NCBI RefSeq assembly: GCF_001686925.1
Contig: NZ_LVEN01000027.1
Span: forward strand, 682,001-746,000
From: Flavobacterium piscis
GTDB taxonomy: Bacteria > Bacteroidota > Bacteroidia > Flavobacteriales > Flavobacteriaceae
Direction of reading: 5' to 3'
DNA length: 64,000 bases
The notes under the pieces are model-generated. The model did no database searches. It saw nothing but the letters and a program-made list of their open reading frames with translations, and had not been told where the DNA came from. The position numbers and the translations under genes are program-made. Within the stretch, counting starts at the first letter, position 1. Each line of letters starts with the position of its first letter. Shown piece by piece: positions 53,195 through 62,434 of the stretch.

Positions 53195-54193
53195 ATGCTT
53201 ATGAAAGATGCAATGATTTTAAATAAAAAGGAAACCCTGAAAAGTATGTTAGAGCAATTCAAAAGTGAAGTGAATGAAGGTTTAAGTAATTCAGTAAAAT
53301 CATTGCCTTCTAAGTTTTTTTACGATAAAAAAGGAGATGAACTTTTTGTTGAAATTATGCATTTGCCTGAATATTATGTCACGCGTTCGGAGCATGAAAT
53401 CTTTAAAAATAAAAGCCTGTCAATCATTCAAGCACTACAGCTAAAGCCTGACATCTATTTTGAACTTATAGAACTTGGTGCAGGTGACGGGATGAAAACT
53501 AAAGAACTTCTGCAACAATTATCACTGCAAAATTTCAACTTTGATTACCTCCCAATCGATATTTCGCAAAACGCTCTGGATAAACTCGAAATGGATTTGA
53601 ATAAAGAAATGCCTAATATTTCTGTAAAAACAAAACAGGGAGATTATTTTGATGTTCTGGAATCGCTAAAAGAAAATCAACACCCTAAAGTAATATTGTT
53701 TTTAGGTTCAAATATTGGGAATATGTCTGATGAACTGGCAACCCATTTTATATCGAACCTGGGGGAAAATTTAGGTTTTGGAGATAAGCTATTTTTGGGT
53801 GTCGATTTAATAAAGCCTTCAACAGTAGTTTTACCTGCTTATAACGACAGTCAGGGCATAACCGCTGCATTTAATCTTAACCTATTGGATCGTATCAATC
53901 GCGAACTCGATGCAGACTTTGACATTGAGCATTTTAAGCACCAACCGGAATATGACGAAAAAGAAGGAATTGCAACGAGTTTTTTAGTAAGTACCAAAGA
54001 ACAAAATGTATTTATAAAAAAACTCAATAAAACCTTTCATTTTGCTAAAGGCGAGAAAGTTTTAACCGAGATTTCAAGGAAGTACAACGATAAAATTTTA
54101 AATAAAATTATAAAAAAGGCAGATTTTGCCATTAGGGACAGAATAACTGACAGTAAAAAGTATTTTGCTAATTATATTTTGGAGCGTTTATAA
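53195..54193 (+). CDS. egtD: EgtD, L-histidine N-alpha-methyltransferase
   Basis: 332 residues. The family features are present: FFYDKKGDELFVEIMHLPEYYVTRSEHEIF (41-70), SAM motif IELGAGDGMKT (92-102), YLPIDIS (119-125) and FLGSNIGNM (169-177). EgtD trimethylates histidine to hercynine with three SAM molecules, the first step of ergothioneine synthesis. The start could be ATG 53195, 53201 or 53213. Its stop codon overlaps the start of the racemase-like gene by 1 bp (TAATG), so those two are translationally coupled. Confidence 0.93.
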   Translation: MLMKDAMILNKKETLKSMLEQFKSEVNEGLSNSVKSLPSKFFYDKKGDELFVEIMHLPEYYVTRSEHEIFKNKSLSIIQALQLKPDIYFELIELGAGDGMKTKELLQQLSLQNFNFDYLPIDISQNALDKLEMDLNKEMPNISVKTKQGDYFDVLESLKENQHPKVILFLGSNIGNMSDELATHFISNLGENLGFGDKLFLGVDLIKPSTVVLPAYNDSQGITAAFNLNLLDRINRELDADFDIEHFKHQPEYDEKEGIATSFLVSTKEQNVFIKKLNKTFHFAKGEKVLTEISRKYNDKILNKIIKKADFAIRDRITDSKKYFANYILERL

Positions 54194-54858
54194 TGAATAT
54201 AAAATCACTTGGGATATTAGGATTAGGAAGTCGTTCTACTCTTTTTTATATCAGAGAATTAAACCGTCTTTATCACGAAAAAAAAGCAGGATACAGCACG
54301 TGTCCATTTAAATTATGGAGTGTCAATTTTGATCCTATTAATAAGTTACTTCCTCAAAGCTCCAAAAAACTTGAAGTACTGATTCTTAATTGTCTAGTGG
54401 AATTGCAGCAGATGAAAATAGACGCTCTTTTGATTCCTAATATAACCCTTCACGAAACCGTAGATGCCTTAGATTTAAAAATAAATATCATTCATCCCGT
54501 AGTACTTGTCATAGCCGAGCTTAAAAAACAAGGTATTGAAAAAGTGGTTTTATTTGGCTCACTTCACAGTATGGAAACCGATTATATAAAAGGTAATTTT
54601 AAAAAAGAAGGCATCGAAGTATTGATTCCTTCAAAAGAAGATCGAATTTTTATAGATACTGTCCGGAAAAATATTTATGCAGAAACAGAAACCCCGGAAC
54701 TACTAAAACAATATAATAATACAGTTGTAAAATATACTGAATTTTATCCGGTAGTATTAGCTTGTACAGAATTGTCAATAGCCTGGAACGACGCCAACGG
54801 GAATGTTTATGATATGGCCCGAACTCAGATAAGAATCATTATTGACAATATGGATTAA
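54193..54858 (+). CDS. Aspartate/glutamate racemase superfamily protein lacking the first cysteine
   Basis: 221 residues with the superfamily's two-domain pattern, including start KSLGILGLGSRSTLFYI. The second catalytic motif is intact (VVLACTEL, Cys191), but the first, normally Cys-Asn-Thr-x-His, reads Pro-Asn83-Ile-Thr85-Leu-His87 with no cysteine. Similar replacement occurs in some broad-specificity racemases, where Thr acts, so activity may remain or the protein may catalyse something else, such as hydantoin racemisation or decarboxylation. It overlaps egtD by one base and is therefore part of the cluster; the role is unknown. Confidence 0.8.
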   Translation: MNIKSLGILGLGSRSTLFYIRELNRLYHEKKAGYSTCPFKLWSVNFDPINKLLPQSSKKLEVLILNCLVELQQMKIDALLIPNITLHETVDALDLKINIIHPVVLVIAELKKQGIEKVVLFGSLHSMETDYIKGNFKKEGIEVLIPSKEDRIFIDTVRKNIYAETETPELLKQYNNTVVKYTEFYPVVLACTELSIAWNDANGNVYDMARTQIRIIIDNMD

Positions 54859-54882
54859 TTTTAAGATTATAAAGCAAAAAAG

Positions 54883-54914
54883 AAAAACGAGTTAAATATA
54901 TTAACTCGTTTTTT
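54883..54914. terminator. Strong bidirectional intrinsic terminator
   Basis: AAAAACGAGTTAA (54883-54895) and TTAACTCGTTTTT (54901-54913), 13-bp stem, 5-nt loop, T-rich on both strands. It separates the ergothioneine cluster (+) from the convergent SusCD pair (-). Confidence 0.92.
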
Positions 54915-54998
54915 GTTTTAGTTTTCTATTTGGATACTATGAAGCTACTCAATTCTTTCACTTTACTTTTATCTTTTAATTTAAGGTAAATAAAAAGT

Positions 54999-57002
54999 TT
55001 AAATTTTATTTTCGTCTTCAACAGCATCCTGCCATTTATCCCAGACTTTAACACCTGCATTGTAGCCATCATAACCGTAGTTCTGACTTAACTGACCTTT
55101 AATATTAGGCTCTATAGCAAGTCTAAATGGAATTGGCCAGTAATTATTACGTTTGTCCATAGAATAAAACTTTACACCTGGCTTAATAGAAATACCAGCT
55201 GGATATTTGTTATAAAGAGTATAATGTACAATACGTTGGTACCAATAACTTCCTCCAACTGCATCTGTTCCGGATTGTTTATCCCAATTATCTTTACTGT
55301 AAGTTTGGCCCCATTCATCTGGTTTTCCGCTAAGAGCCAAACAGTGTGAAATACGTTTTAGCTCTACATTTCTCCATTCTTCGAGATAAAGTTCTCTTCC
55401 TCTTTCTGCACAAATGTCACCAATAGTTACAGTAGTATACATTTGTGAAGCTTTTGCTCTTGCTCTTACGACATTTACATCCTGAGCTGCTCCAGAAGTA
55501 TTACCTTGATAAAAACGGGCTTCTGCACGTAATAAATAGGTTTCGGCTAAACGATAGATGTATAAATGTGCACTAGCTCCTGCAGTAGCGCCCTGAAAAT
55601 CATTGGCTGCCGGATTCGCTTCGGCTACAACATCATGCATAAAGATTTTATAATGTGGAAAATCATACCAATCACGAATTGAATCTTGTGCTAATAGTTT
55701 ACCGGAGGCATCCCTCATTCTAAAATTTTGTCCGGCCCATGTAGCACTACCGCCTGCTCCGGGAGCATATTTAAGATCTTCCATATTCACCCAGTTTCCA
55801 ACCGTGCTGTTATGTCTAAGATCCTGTTTATCCTCAATATTATTCACAACCCACATAGGATGCTGAGAATAATAAGAACCACTGATAACACCAATGCCGC
55901 GTCCTATTGCTCTTTGATAATCATATTTTGCATTATAATTCGTTTTATCGGTCAGTGGAAAACGCGGTGCTGCTGTTTTACCATCAGGAGTAATTAAATT
56001 AGCATCATTCCAGTTAGGTCCAAAAATTCTCATCGAAGAAAATGCTAAAAATGATTGTGCTCCTCCATTTGGTGCAACCAATATCGCTTCAGTATTAGCA
56101 GAAATTACCTTGTTCTCAGGTCTGTGTAAATCCCAGATCACATTTCGGGTAATAGGCCACGCAGTCGGATTTCCTCCCGGATCAAAAATCCCTAAAGTGT
56201 TTTGTACCAAAGAATATCCTGATTGATTAATCAAAATATTGGCTTGTGCTTCTGCATCAGCAAATCTTCCGGATGCTAAATAGCACTTAATTAATAACTG
56301 ACGACATGCACCTTTGCTAACCATACCTACATATCCTATTTTTGATTGTTCCGGCACAAATTGTACAGCTTTTTCCATATCCGCCGTAATCATTTCAATG
56401 ATGGCTTCCTTTTTAGTAGAATAATAACTCTGTTTAGGAACCGACAAGATTTTGGTAATCAATGGAATGTCTCCAAATTGATACACCAGATTAAGATAAC
56501 GGTAGGCTCTGTGAAAATAAGCTTGCCCGATATATTTATTTTTAACTTCTTCGGATAAAGTGGTCACATTACCAATAAAAGTTAGTACAGTATTCGCATT
56601 TTTAATACCCGTATAGGCTTCTGTCCAGAGAAATCCAAGATAAAGTGCTTCTCCGCCTGCATCTCTTCGAAAATCTCCGGTAGGAACAATAGTATTGGCG
56701 TAATCAGCAATATTACTACCTGTATCCGTTTTTCCATAATGAGCCATATCAGAGAAAAGATATTCTGAAGCAATGGGAACACTTACACCAGAATAACCAT
56801 AGTGAATATAATTATTACGCAGTTGTTTATCACAAAGTGCTAAAGTGGCCTGCAAGCCGGCTTCAGTATTAAATGTATTTTCAGGTTCGTAAAACGAAAG
56901 CGGATCTGCTTCGAGAAAATCTTTTGAACAGGAACCAGACAAGGCAGCCAATACAATAAGAGGCACCAGTCTTGTAATTTTATTTTGTATATATCTTTTC
57001 AT
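54999..57002 (-). CDS. SusD/RagB family lipoprotein (second SusCD pair)
   Basis: 667 residues, larger than most SusD proteins (about 500-600). Lipobox ALSGSC with lipid Cys25. SusD signatures: AEANI/YIGQAYFHRAYRYLNLVYQFGDIP, AETYLLRAEARFYQGNTSGAAQDVNVVRARA and ERGRELYLEEWRNVELKRIS. Inserts (about 300-430, e.g. IFGPNWNDANLITPDG) may form the binding face. It pairs with the SusC gene at 57015-60383 (12 bp apart). No glycoside hydrolase or lyase gene is nearby, so the substrate is undetermined. Confidence 0.92.
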   Translation of the reverse strand: MKRYIQNKITRLVPLIVLAALSGSCSKDFLEADPLSFYEPENTFNTEAGLQATLALCDKQLRNNYIHYGYSGVSVPIASEYLFSDMAHYGKTDTGSNIADYANTIVPTGDFRRDAGGEALYLGFLWTEAYTGIKNANTVLTFIGNVTTLSEEVKNKYIGQAYFHRAYRYLNLVYQFGDIPLITKILSVPKQSYYSTKKEAIIEMITADMEKAVQFVPEQSKIGYVGMVSKGACRQLLIKCYLASGRFADAEAQANILINQSGYSLVQNTLGIFDPGGNPTAWPITRNVIWDLHRPENKVISANTEAILVAPNGGAQSFLAFSSMRIFGPNWNDANLITPDGKTAAPRFPLTDKTNYNAKYDYQRAIGRGIGVISGSYYSQHPMWVVNNIEDKQDLRHNSTVGNWVNMEDLKYAPGAGGSATWAGQNFRMRDASGKLLAQDSIRDWYDFPHYKIFMHDVVAEANPAANDFQGATAGASAHLYIYRLAETYLLRAEARFYQGNTSGAAQDVNVVRARAKASQMYTTVTIGDICAERGRELYLEEWRNVELKRISHCLALSGKPDEWGQTYSKDNWDKQSGTDAVGGSYWYQRIVHYTLYNKYPAGISIKPGVKFYSMDKRNNYWPIPFRLAIEPNIKGQLSQNYGYDGYNAGVKVWDKWQDAVEDENKI

Positions 57003-57014
57003 TGTTGATAATTA

Positions 57015-60000
57015 TTAAATTTGGAAATTAAAGCCTAAATTAAACTGTCGTGTAGCCAATCCTCCTGTTTCCGGATCTCCAAAATATTTCCATTCTTTAG
57101 AGGCAGACCATGTTGCAACGTTTTGAACTGAAGCATAAATTTTTATATTTTTAATATGCACGCGATCTAAAAGATCTCTTGGAAGCGTATAAGCTAACGA
57201 AATGTTGTCCAGACGAATAAAACTGCGATCATACAATTTTCCTGGTGCAACAGGAGTTCCGGCAGGTCCTTTAGCGTCAAGACGTGCCCAATCATTAGTT
57301 GGGTTGTCAAGTGTCCAATACGGATTTACGTATGGATTGAAGTTGAATTTATATAAACTGGCATCGTTGAACGTATTCATATAATTTGAATTAAGAGATT
57401 TACCTCCCACGTTGGAATACATACTGATTGCCAAATCCCAATTTTTATAAATCTTAAAATCATTACGAAGCGACCACTGTACAGGAGAGTTTGAATTTCC
57501 TAAAAACTGCTTGTCTTTTTCATTATAAACCGCTTTTTTATAAGGAACACCATCTGGTCCTACAGCATCTACATCGTCTGTAGTATAACTGTTTGCTACT
57601 TTAGGATCTCCAGGACGCTGTCCGAATTTTTGAGCTTCTTTCCATTCGTCTTTTTGCCAGATACCAGTCACGCGATAATCCCAGATTTGAGAGATGGGTC
57701 TGCCTATAAACCATCCGTTAGCTGAATCGTTACCCTCTTTTTTCCCAATAACATTCCCATTATCATCCTTAATATCTACCATATTACCGTATAATGAGAC
57801 AATTTTATTTTCGTTATAAGATATTCCAAATGTAGTACGCCATTCAAAGTTTGGTTGTTTCATATTAAGAGTGCTAATACTTAATTCAAAACCTTGATTT
57901 TGAACCTCTCCAAGATTGGTTGCAATGGATGAAAATCCAGTAAAACCAGGCAGGGATTGACTCATAATCATATCATGAGTAGATGATTTGTAAAAGTCTA
58001 AAGTAGCCGTTACACGATCCTGCAAGAAGCCTAAGTCAAGACCAATATTTGTTGATGTTGTTTTTTCCCATTCCAAACTTGGATTTGCCATACGATCAAG
58101 TGCTAAGTACTTAATTTCAAGCGCTTTTCCCGAAGGGTCTAAATAACCCATTGTTCCGGTATTTACAAGGTTTGCAAAAGAAACGTAAGGATCCGCAAGT
58201 GACCTGTTTCCATTTTTACCCCAGGACAAACGTAATTTACCTGTGCTCATCGCATCCCAATTAAACCAGTTTTCATTTTTAAAGGTCCATGCCACTCCAA
58301 AAGAAGGGAAAACGGCGTAAGGATTTGAAGCTCCAAATGCAGAATATCCATCTCGGCGGACAGTCGCTGTTAGCATATAACGATTATCATACGAATAGAA
58401 AAGTCTTGCCATCAATCCATCTGCGGTTTCATGCGTGTCGTTTGATCGAATTGCGCTATTTGCCATTGTTGCAGTATTCACCAGATGAAATCCTAAAGCA
58501 TCTGATGGCTGGATATTATAAGCGTCCATTCCATCTGACCAATAACGGCGCTCTTCTGCTTCCTGAACAAAAGTGGCTACGATGTGATGTTTTTGAGCAA
58601 TTGTATAATCCCAGGTTAATGTATTATTCAGGTTGTAATCAAATCTTGTAGCATTATTTCTATTTGCTCCAGTGGTAGCTGCAGGCCAGTTTGGGTTTTG
58701 TGTTGACCTGAAATAACGATCGTGATAAAATTGATAACGAGGAGCAATGTTAAATGAATAAGTAATCCCTAAAGGCAAACTTACCTTTGCATTAAAAATG
58801 GTATTCAATGTTGTATATCCTGTTTCCTTCTCGATAAATTGGCGTTCGTAGTAATAATTATAATTTTGCCCGGAAACATTTTTCCCCATAGGCTGTCTCT
58901 CATAATTGCCATTTGCATCTCTAAAGGTTCCAAACGGGCTGGTTCTCATCATATTGTTATCCCCGGCGTTTGTACCTAAAGAGGGAGTGATATCTCCATC
59001 TGATCGGTCCTGAAAATTAACGTTTATTCCAAGATCAAGCCAGTCTGTAACTTTAGCATCCACTTTCATATTAGAACGAGCTGACTTATAATCATTTCCT
59101 ACAATGGCTCCTTCTGAAGTTAAATAACCAAAAGACATATAATAATTGACTCTCTCGCTTGCTCCGGAAATACTCAAATTATTATCATGATTAATCCCGG
59201 TTCTAAAAGAACTATTGCTCCAATCGTGTGTTTTATCTGCTAAGAAATTAGCCATCAGCGAAGGATCAAAATTCAGTCCCAAACGTGCTCCCCATACTTC
59301 TTTCGAACTTTTTCCTGTTGTCTGCGCATTTGGTTGGTAAGCTAACCATTGGGCTTCAGTAATACCCCATTTACCTAAATCATTAGGACTTGAAAAATAC
59401 CCCGGTTTACCAGCAGCAACTGCCCCTGATATCCACGCTTCGTATTGCCCGGTTGTTGTATTAGCTCCATAAGTTTGAGCGGTTTCCCAATCTTCACGAT
59501 ACTTTAAATATCCCTCTGGAGAATATACGCCGCGATAAGCACTCTTATTACTAATCGTTGTATTGGTAGTAAAACTAACCATAGGCTTGCCGGTTTTACC
59601 TTTTTTGGTTGAAATAAGAATAACACCCGCTGCTGCTCTCGATCCATATACAGATGCTGCCGATGCATCTTTTAAAATATCAAGCTGGGCAATATCATCA
59701 GGATTGATTTCTGAAAGTTCACCATAAAACTGCATTCCGTCTAAAATAATAAGCGGGGAGTTATGAGAACCTGCAGTGTAAACAGAACTCTGCCCACGAA
59801 CTTGTATATTTCCTCCTCCTTTTGCAGAAGGATCATAGCCTACTCTTACACCAGGAGTACCTCTTAATATATCCTGAACGGTCTGCGGATTCTGGTTGGC
59901 TAATTTTTCTGGTGTTACCTGAACAATTGCACCCGTTAAATCCTTTTTCTTCATTTTACCATAACCTACTACAACTACCTCATCTAAGGAAGTGGTTGCT

Positions 60001-60383
60001 TTTTGCATTTTTAGAGTAATTGAAGTTTGTCCTTTTATGGCCACTTCTTTATTCGAATAGCCCAGAAAAGACACTATTAATACTGCATTCTCGTTATCTA
60101 CCTTTAAAGTAAATTTTCCGTCAAAATCTGTTAAAGCAGCATTTTTGGTACCTTTTTCTAAAATGGTTACTCCCGGCAGCGGCATACCGTTTTCATCATT
60201 TACCTGTCCGGTAATGTTTTTTTGCTGTTGTAAATTTTGATACTCTGTTGTACCCGTAGAACTAACAGCGTATCCATCAACCTGAGATAAAGAAAGTAAT
60301 ACGCAAAACAGCATTACTCTCTTATTCAAATTAAATCCAGATACGCGATCAGGACTTTTTTTAATCCTAATAAAATTTGTCAT
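57015..60383 (-). CDS. SusC/RagA TonB-linked outer membrane protein (second SusCD pair)
   Basis: 1122 residues. Long N-terminal signal region (MTNFIRIKKSPDRVSGFNLN, then the hydrophobic VMLFCVLLSLSQVDGYA), CarboxypepD_reg-like domain (about 55-135, TGQVNDENGMPLPGVTILEKGTKNAALTDFDGKFTL), plug starting SLDEVVVVGYGKMKKKDLTGA, and a beta-barrel ending in RQFNLGFNFQI. The plug carries GGNIQVRGQSSV and GSRAAAGVILISTKKG. It transports substrate supplied by the SusD partner. There is a long region (60384-61285) upstream without genes; no ECF sigma/anti-sigma pair was seen in the window. Confidence 0.93.
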   Translation of the reverse strand: MTNFIRIKKSPDRVSGFNLNKRVMLFCVLLSLSQVDGYAVSSTGTTEYQNLQQQKNITGQVNDENGMPLPGVTILEKGTKNAALTDFDGKFTLKVDNENAVLIVSFLGYSNKEVAIKGQTSITLKMQKATTSLDEVVVVGYGKMKKKDLTGAIVQVTPEKLANQNPQTVQDILRGTPGVRVGYDPSAKGGGNIQVRGQSSVYTAGSHNSPLIILDGMQFYGELSEINPDDIAQLDILKDASAASVYGSRAAAGVILISTKKGKTGKPMVSFTTNTTISNKSAYRGVYSPEGYLKYREDWETAQTYGANTTTGQYEAWISGAVAAGKPGYFSSPNDLGKWGITEAQWLAYQPNAQTTGKSSKEVWGARLGLNFDPSLMANFLADKTHDWSNSSFRTGINHDNNLSISGASERVNYYMSFGYLTSEGAIVGNDYKSARSNMKVDAKVTDWLDLGINVNFQDRSDGDITPSLGTNAGDNNMMRTSPFGTFRDANGNYERQPMGKNVSGQNYNYYYERQFIEKETGYTTLNTIFNAKVSLPLGITYSFNIAPRYQFYHDRYFRSTQNPNWPAATTGANRNNATRFDYNLNNTLTWDYTIAQKHHIVATFVQEAEERRYWSDGMDAYNIQPSDALGFHLVNTATMANSAIRSNDTHETADGLMARLFYSYDNRYMLTATVRRDGYSAFGASNPYAVFPSFGVAWTFKNENWFNWDAMSTGKLRLSWGKNGNRSLADPYVSFANLVNTGTMGYLDPSGKALEIKYLALDRMANPSLEWEKTTSTNIGLDLGFLQDRVTATLDFYKSSTHDMIMSQSLPGFTGFSSIATNLGEVQNQGFELSISTLNMKQPNFEWRTTFGISYNENKIVSLYGNMVDIKDDNGNVIGKKEGNDSANGWFIGRPISQIWDYRVTGIWQKDEWKEAQKFGQRPGDPKVANSYTTDDVDAVGPDGVPYKKAVYNEKDKQFLGNSNSPVQWSLRNDFKIYKNWDLAISMYSNVGGKSLNSNYMNTFNDASLYKFNFNPYVNPYWTLDNPTNDWARLDAKGPAGTPVAPGKLYDRSFIRLDNISLAYTLPRDLLDRVHIKNIKIYASVQNVATWSASKEWKYFGDPETGGLATRQFNLGFNFQI

Positions 60384-61285
60384 TTTGGTTTTGTAATTTT
60401 TGGTTATTTAATTAGTTAGTTTTTGAAAATCCCTATAACATATGTTTAAAAGATTTAGTGATTTAAGTTGACAAAAGTGATTAATAATCTTTTTTGTAAG
60501 GAGTAATAAAATACAAATAAGGGGGTTCAATAGTCTTGTTTAATCGTTATTATTGTTTTTTTTAACCTTAAAATTTATAATTGTAAAAAAAAACACAGAA
60601 ATAACAAGAATGCTTAAAATTGTAAAGTGCGTGAATAATTAATTTTAAGCCTATATGCAAAACTTTTATAAGTATATAATCGGTAAAAAAACTGCAAAAA
60701 CTATTTTGCAAAATAAATATTGAAGCAAAAGTTGCAGCAGATTTATTTACTAAAAACTAATTACATATCATTAAAATTACTGAGTAATTATTGAATTAAT
60801 GCTTGCAGCCGAGCAATGGAAGAACATGTAAAAATACAGGTTCGTAAATTGAGATTTAAGCACATGCGGCCTTGCATGCAGATTTGAATTTAATCCGCAT
60901 CTGCATGGACATTTTGTTTGGAAGTTAATTGACCTTTTAAAATTAATGTCAAAAGAAGTGTATTTACTTCGGGAAGGTTGCTGTAGAACACAGAGATTTT
61001 TGAACTCAATTATTATTATTAATATGTTATTACTTTAATAATTTTTTAATAATAAATCAATCAACTGTTGGTTAAAAGTATAAAAAACAGTCTCAATATA
61101 TAGATAATATATTGCTCCTCAGTAGTTTTGGTAAGGTTGCTGATAAGTCTTCTCTGCATCCCGACTTGGAGTTTAATGAAAAGACAAGCGAAAGAGTTTA
61201 AGAAAAATCAACTTTTATTTTGTGACAAAAAAGGTATTAACTCAAATGATCTGATAATAATACTTTGAGTCATCCTGGTATTTAG
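60384..61285. other. Long intergenic region upstream of the second SusCD pair
   Basis: 902 bp, about 75 percent A+T by impression, no gene seen. It contains nested inverted repeats: CATGCAGAT (60875-60883) with ATCTGCATG (60899-60907), and ATGCGG (60864-60869) with CCGCAT (60895-60900), which partly overlap and so could form alternative folds. Confidence 0.45.
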
Positions 61286-62392
61286 TTATAACTTTTTTTT
61301 TCTTCCCCACCAAATTAAAAATCCAGTGATTGGCAGTGTTACTGCAAAAAGGCAAACTAAAAAAGCAAGTATTTTAGTTGGGTATCCAAAAATACTTCCC
61401 GTATGTATAGGGTAAATAAGACGGCGAACTTTATCGCCTCGGCTAAAAGATTTGTAAGGTTTTATTTTTAAAAGCTCTCCCGTATATTTATCAAAATATG
61501 CAATACTTGAAATATTCGGAATCGATTTTTCAAGGTTTAGCTTAATCACCATAATACTGTTAATGGTGTCAGATGGGATTCTGATTTGAGTGTCTCCTTT
61601 ATATTTATAAATACTGTCTGTTTTTGAAAACATATTTTGGTAAAAATATGTTTTGTCAACCTTAGGATCAATTTTTGTTGGATTTTCAACTTTAGCCGAA
61701 GGCTTTTTTGCGGTTCCGTCTGCCAGTAAATAAATACCGCTTTCAAACCATTTAAAAGACCAGGTCAGTCCGGTTAGTGATATGATTAAAAGGATAGAGA
61801 AAGTGTAGCAACCGAAAGTCGAGTGAAAATCCCAATTGACTCTTTTAAAAGAAGCGCTCCATTTTACGGTTAATCTTTGCTTTAGGTTTTTTATTTTTTT
61901 TGGCCACCATAAGATAATACCCGAAATGAGCATGAAAACAAAAATTAGACAGCTGCAGCCCGTAATAAATTTTCCAACTTCCCCCAAAATTAAGTGACGA
62001 TGCAGATCAAGCACAACAGAAAAAAACCTGCTTTTTTCAGAAACTCTTGCCAATATGTTTCCGGTGTAAGGATCTACAGAGAAAATCTGGTCATTTTTAT
62101 CGGCATCAGGTCCGGAAACAATTACAGTTCTTTGAGGATCTTCGTACGTTTGAATACGATCTAACTGAGTGATTTTATATTTTTTCTGAATAGCATTTAC
62201 ATAAACATCAACGGGTAATTTTTTTGTTCCGATAGTTGAAACCTGATAAAATTCAGGATTGATAAAAGCATCAATTTCATCTTCAAAAACTAAAATACTT
62301 CCGGTAAGTGCCACAATAAACACAATAAGCCCGGACGAAAGTCCGAGCCATAAATGTAAAAAGCCAATATTTTTTTTAAATGTTTTATTCAT
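61286..62392 (-). CDS. PepSY-associated membrane protein, probable ferric reductase-like
   Basis: ATG at 62392 (MNKTFKKNIGF) is preferred over TTG at 62407. 368 residues with about four membrane segments and PepSY-type domains: IGFLHLWLGLSSGLIVFIVALTGSILVFEDEID, LHRHLILGEVGKFITGCSCLIF, WDFHSTFGCYTFSILLIISLTGLTWSF, and the C-terminal LIYPIHTGSIFGYPTKILAFLVCLFAVTLPITGFLIWWGRKKK. Histidines in several helices could bind haem. It is 42 bp downstream of the TonB-dependent receptor gene; such pairs commonly reduce and handle iron taken up by siderophores. Confidence 0.87.
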   Translation of the reverse strand: MNKTFKKNIGFLHLWLGLSSGLIVFIVALTGSILVFEDEIDAFINPEFYQVSTIGTKKLPVDVYVNAIQKKYKITQLDRIQTYEDPQRTVIVSGPDADKNDQIFSVDPYTGNILARVSEKSRFFSVVLDLHRHLILGEVGKFITGCSCLIFVFMLISGIILWWPKKIKNLKQRLTVKWSASFKRVNWDFHSTFGCYTFSILLIISLTGLTWSFKWFESGIYLLADGTAKKPSAKVENPTKIDPKVDKTYFYQNMFSKTDSIYKYKGDTQIRIPSDTINSIMVIKLNLEKSIPNISSIAYFDKYTGELLKIKPYKSFSRGDKVRRLIYPIHTGSIFGYPTKILAFLVCLFAVTLPITGFLIWWGRKKKL

Positions 62393-62434
62393 ATAAATAA
62401 ATACCAAAGAAGAGTTTCTGATAACTTGACTTTC

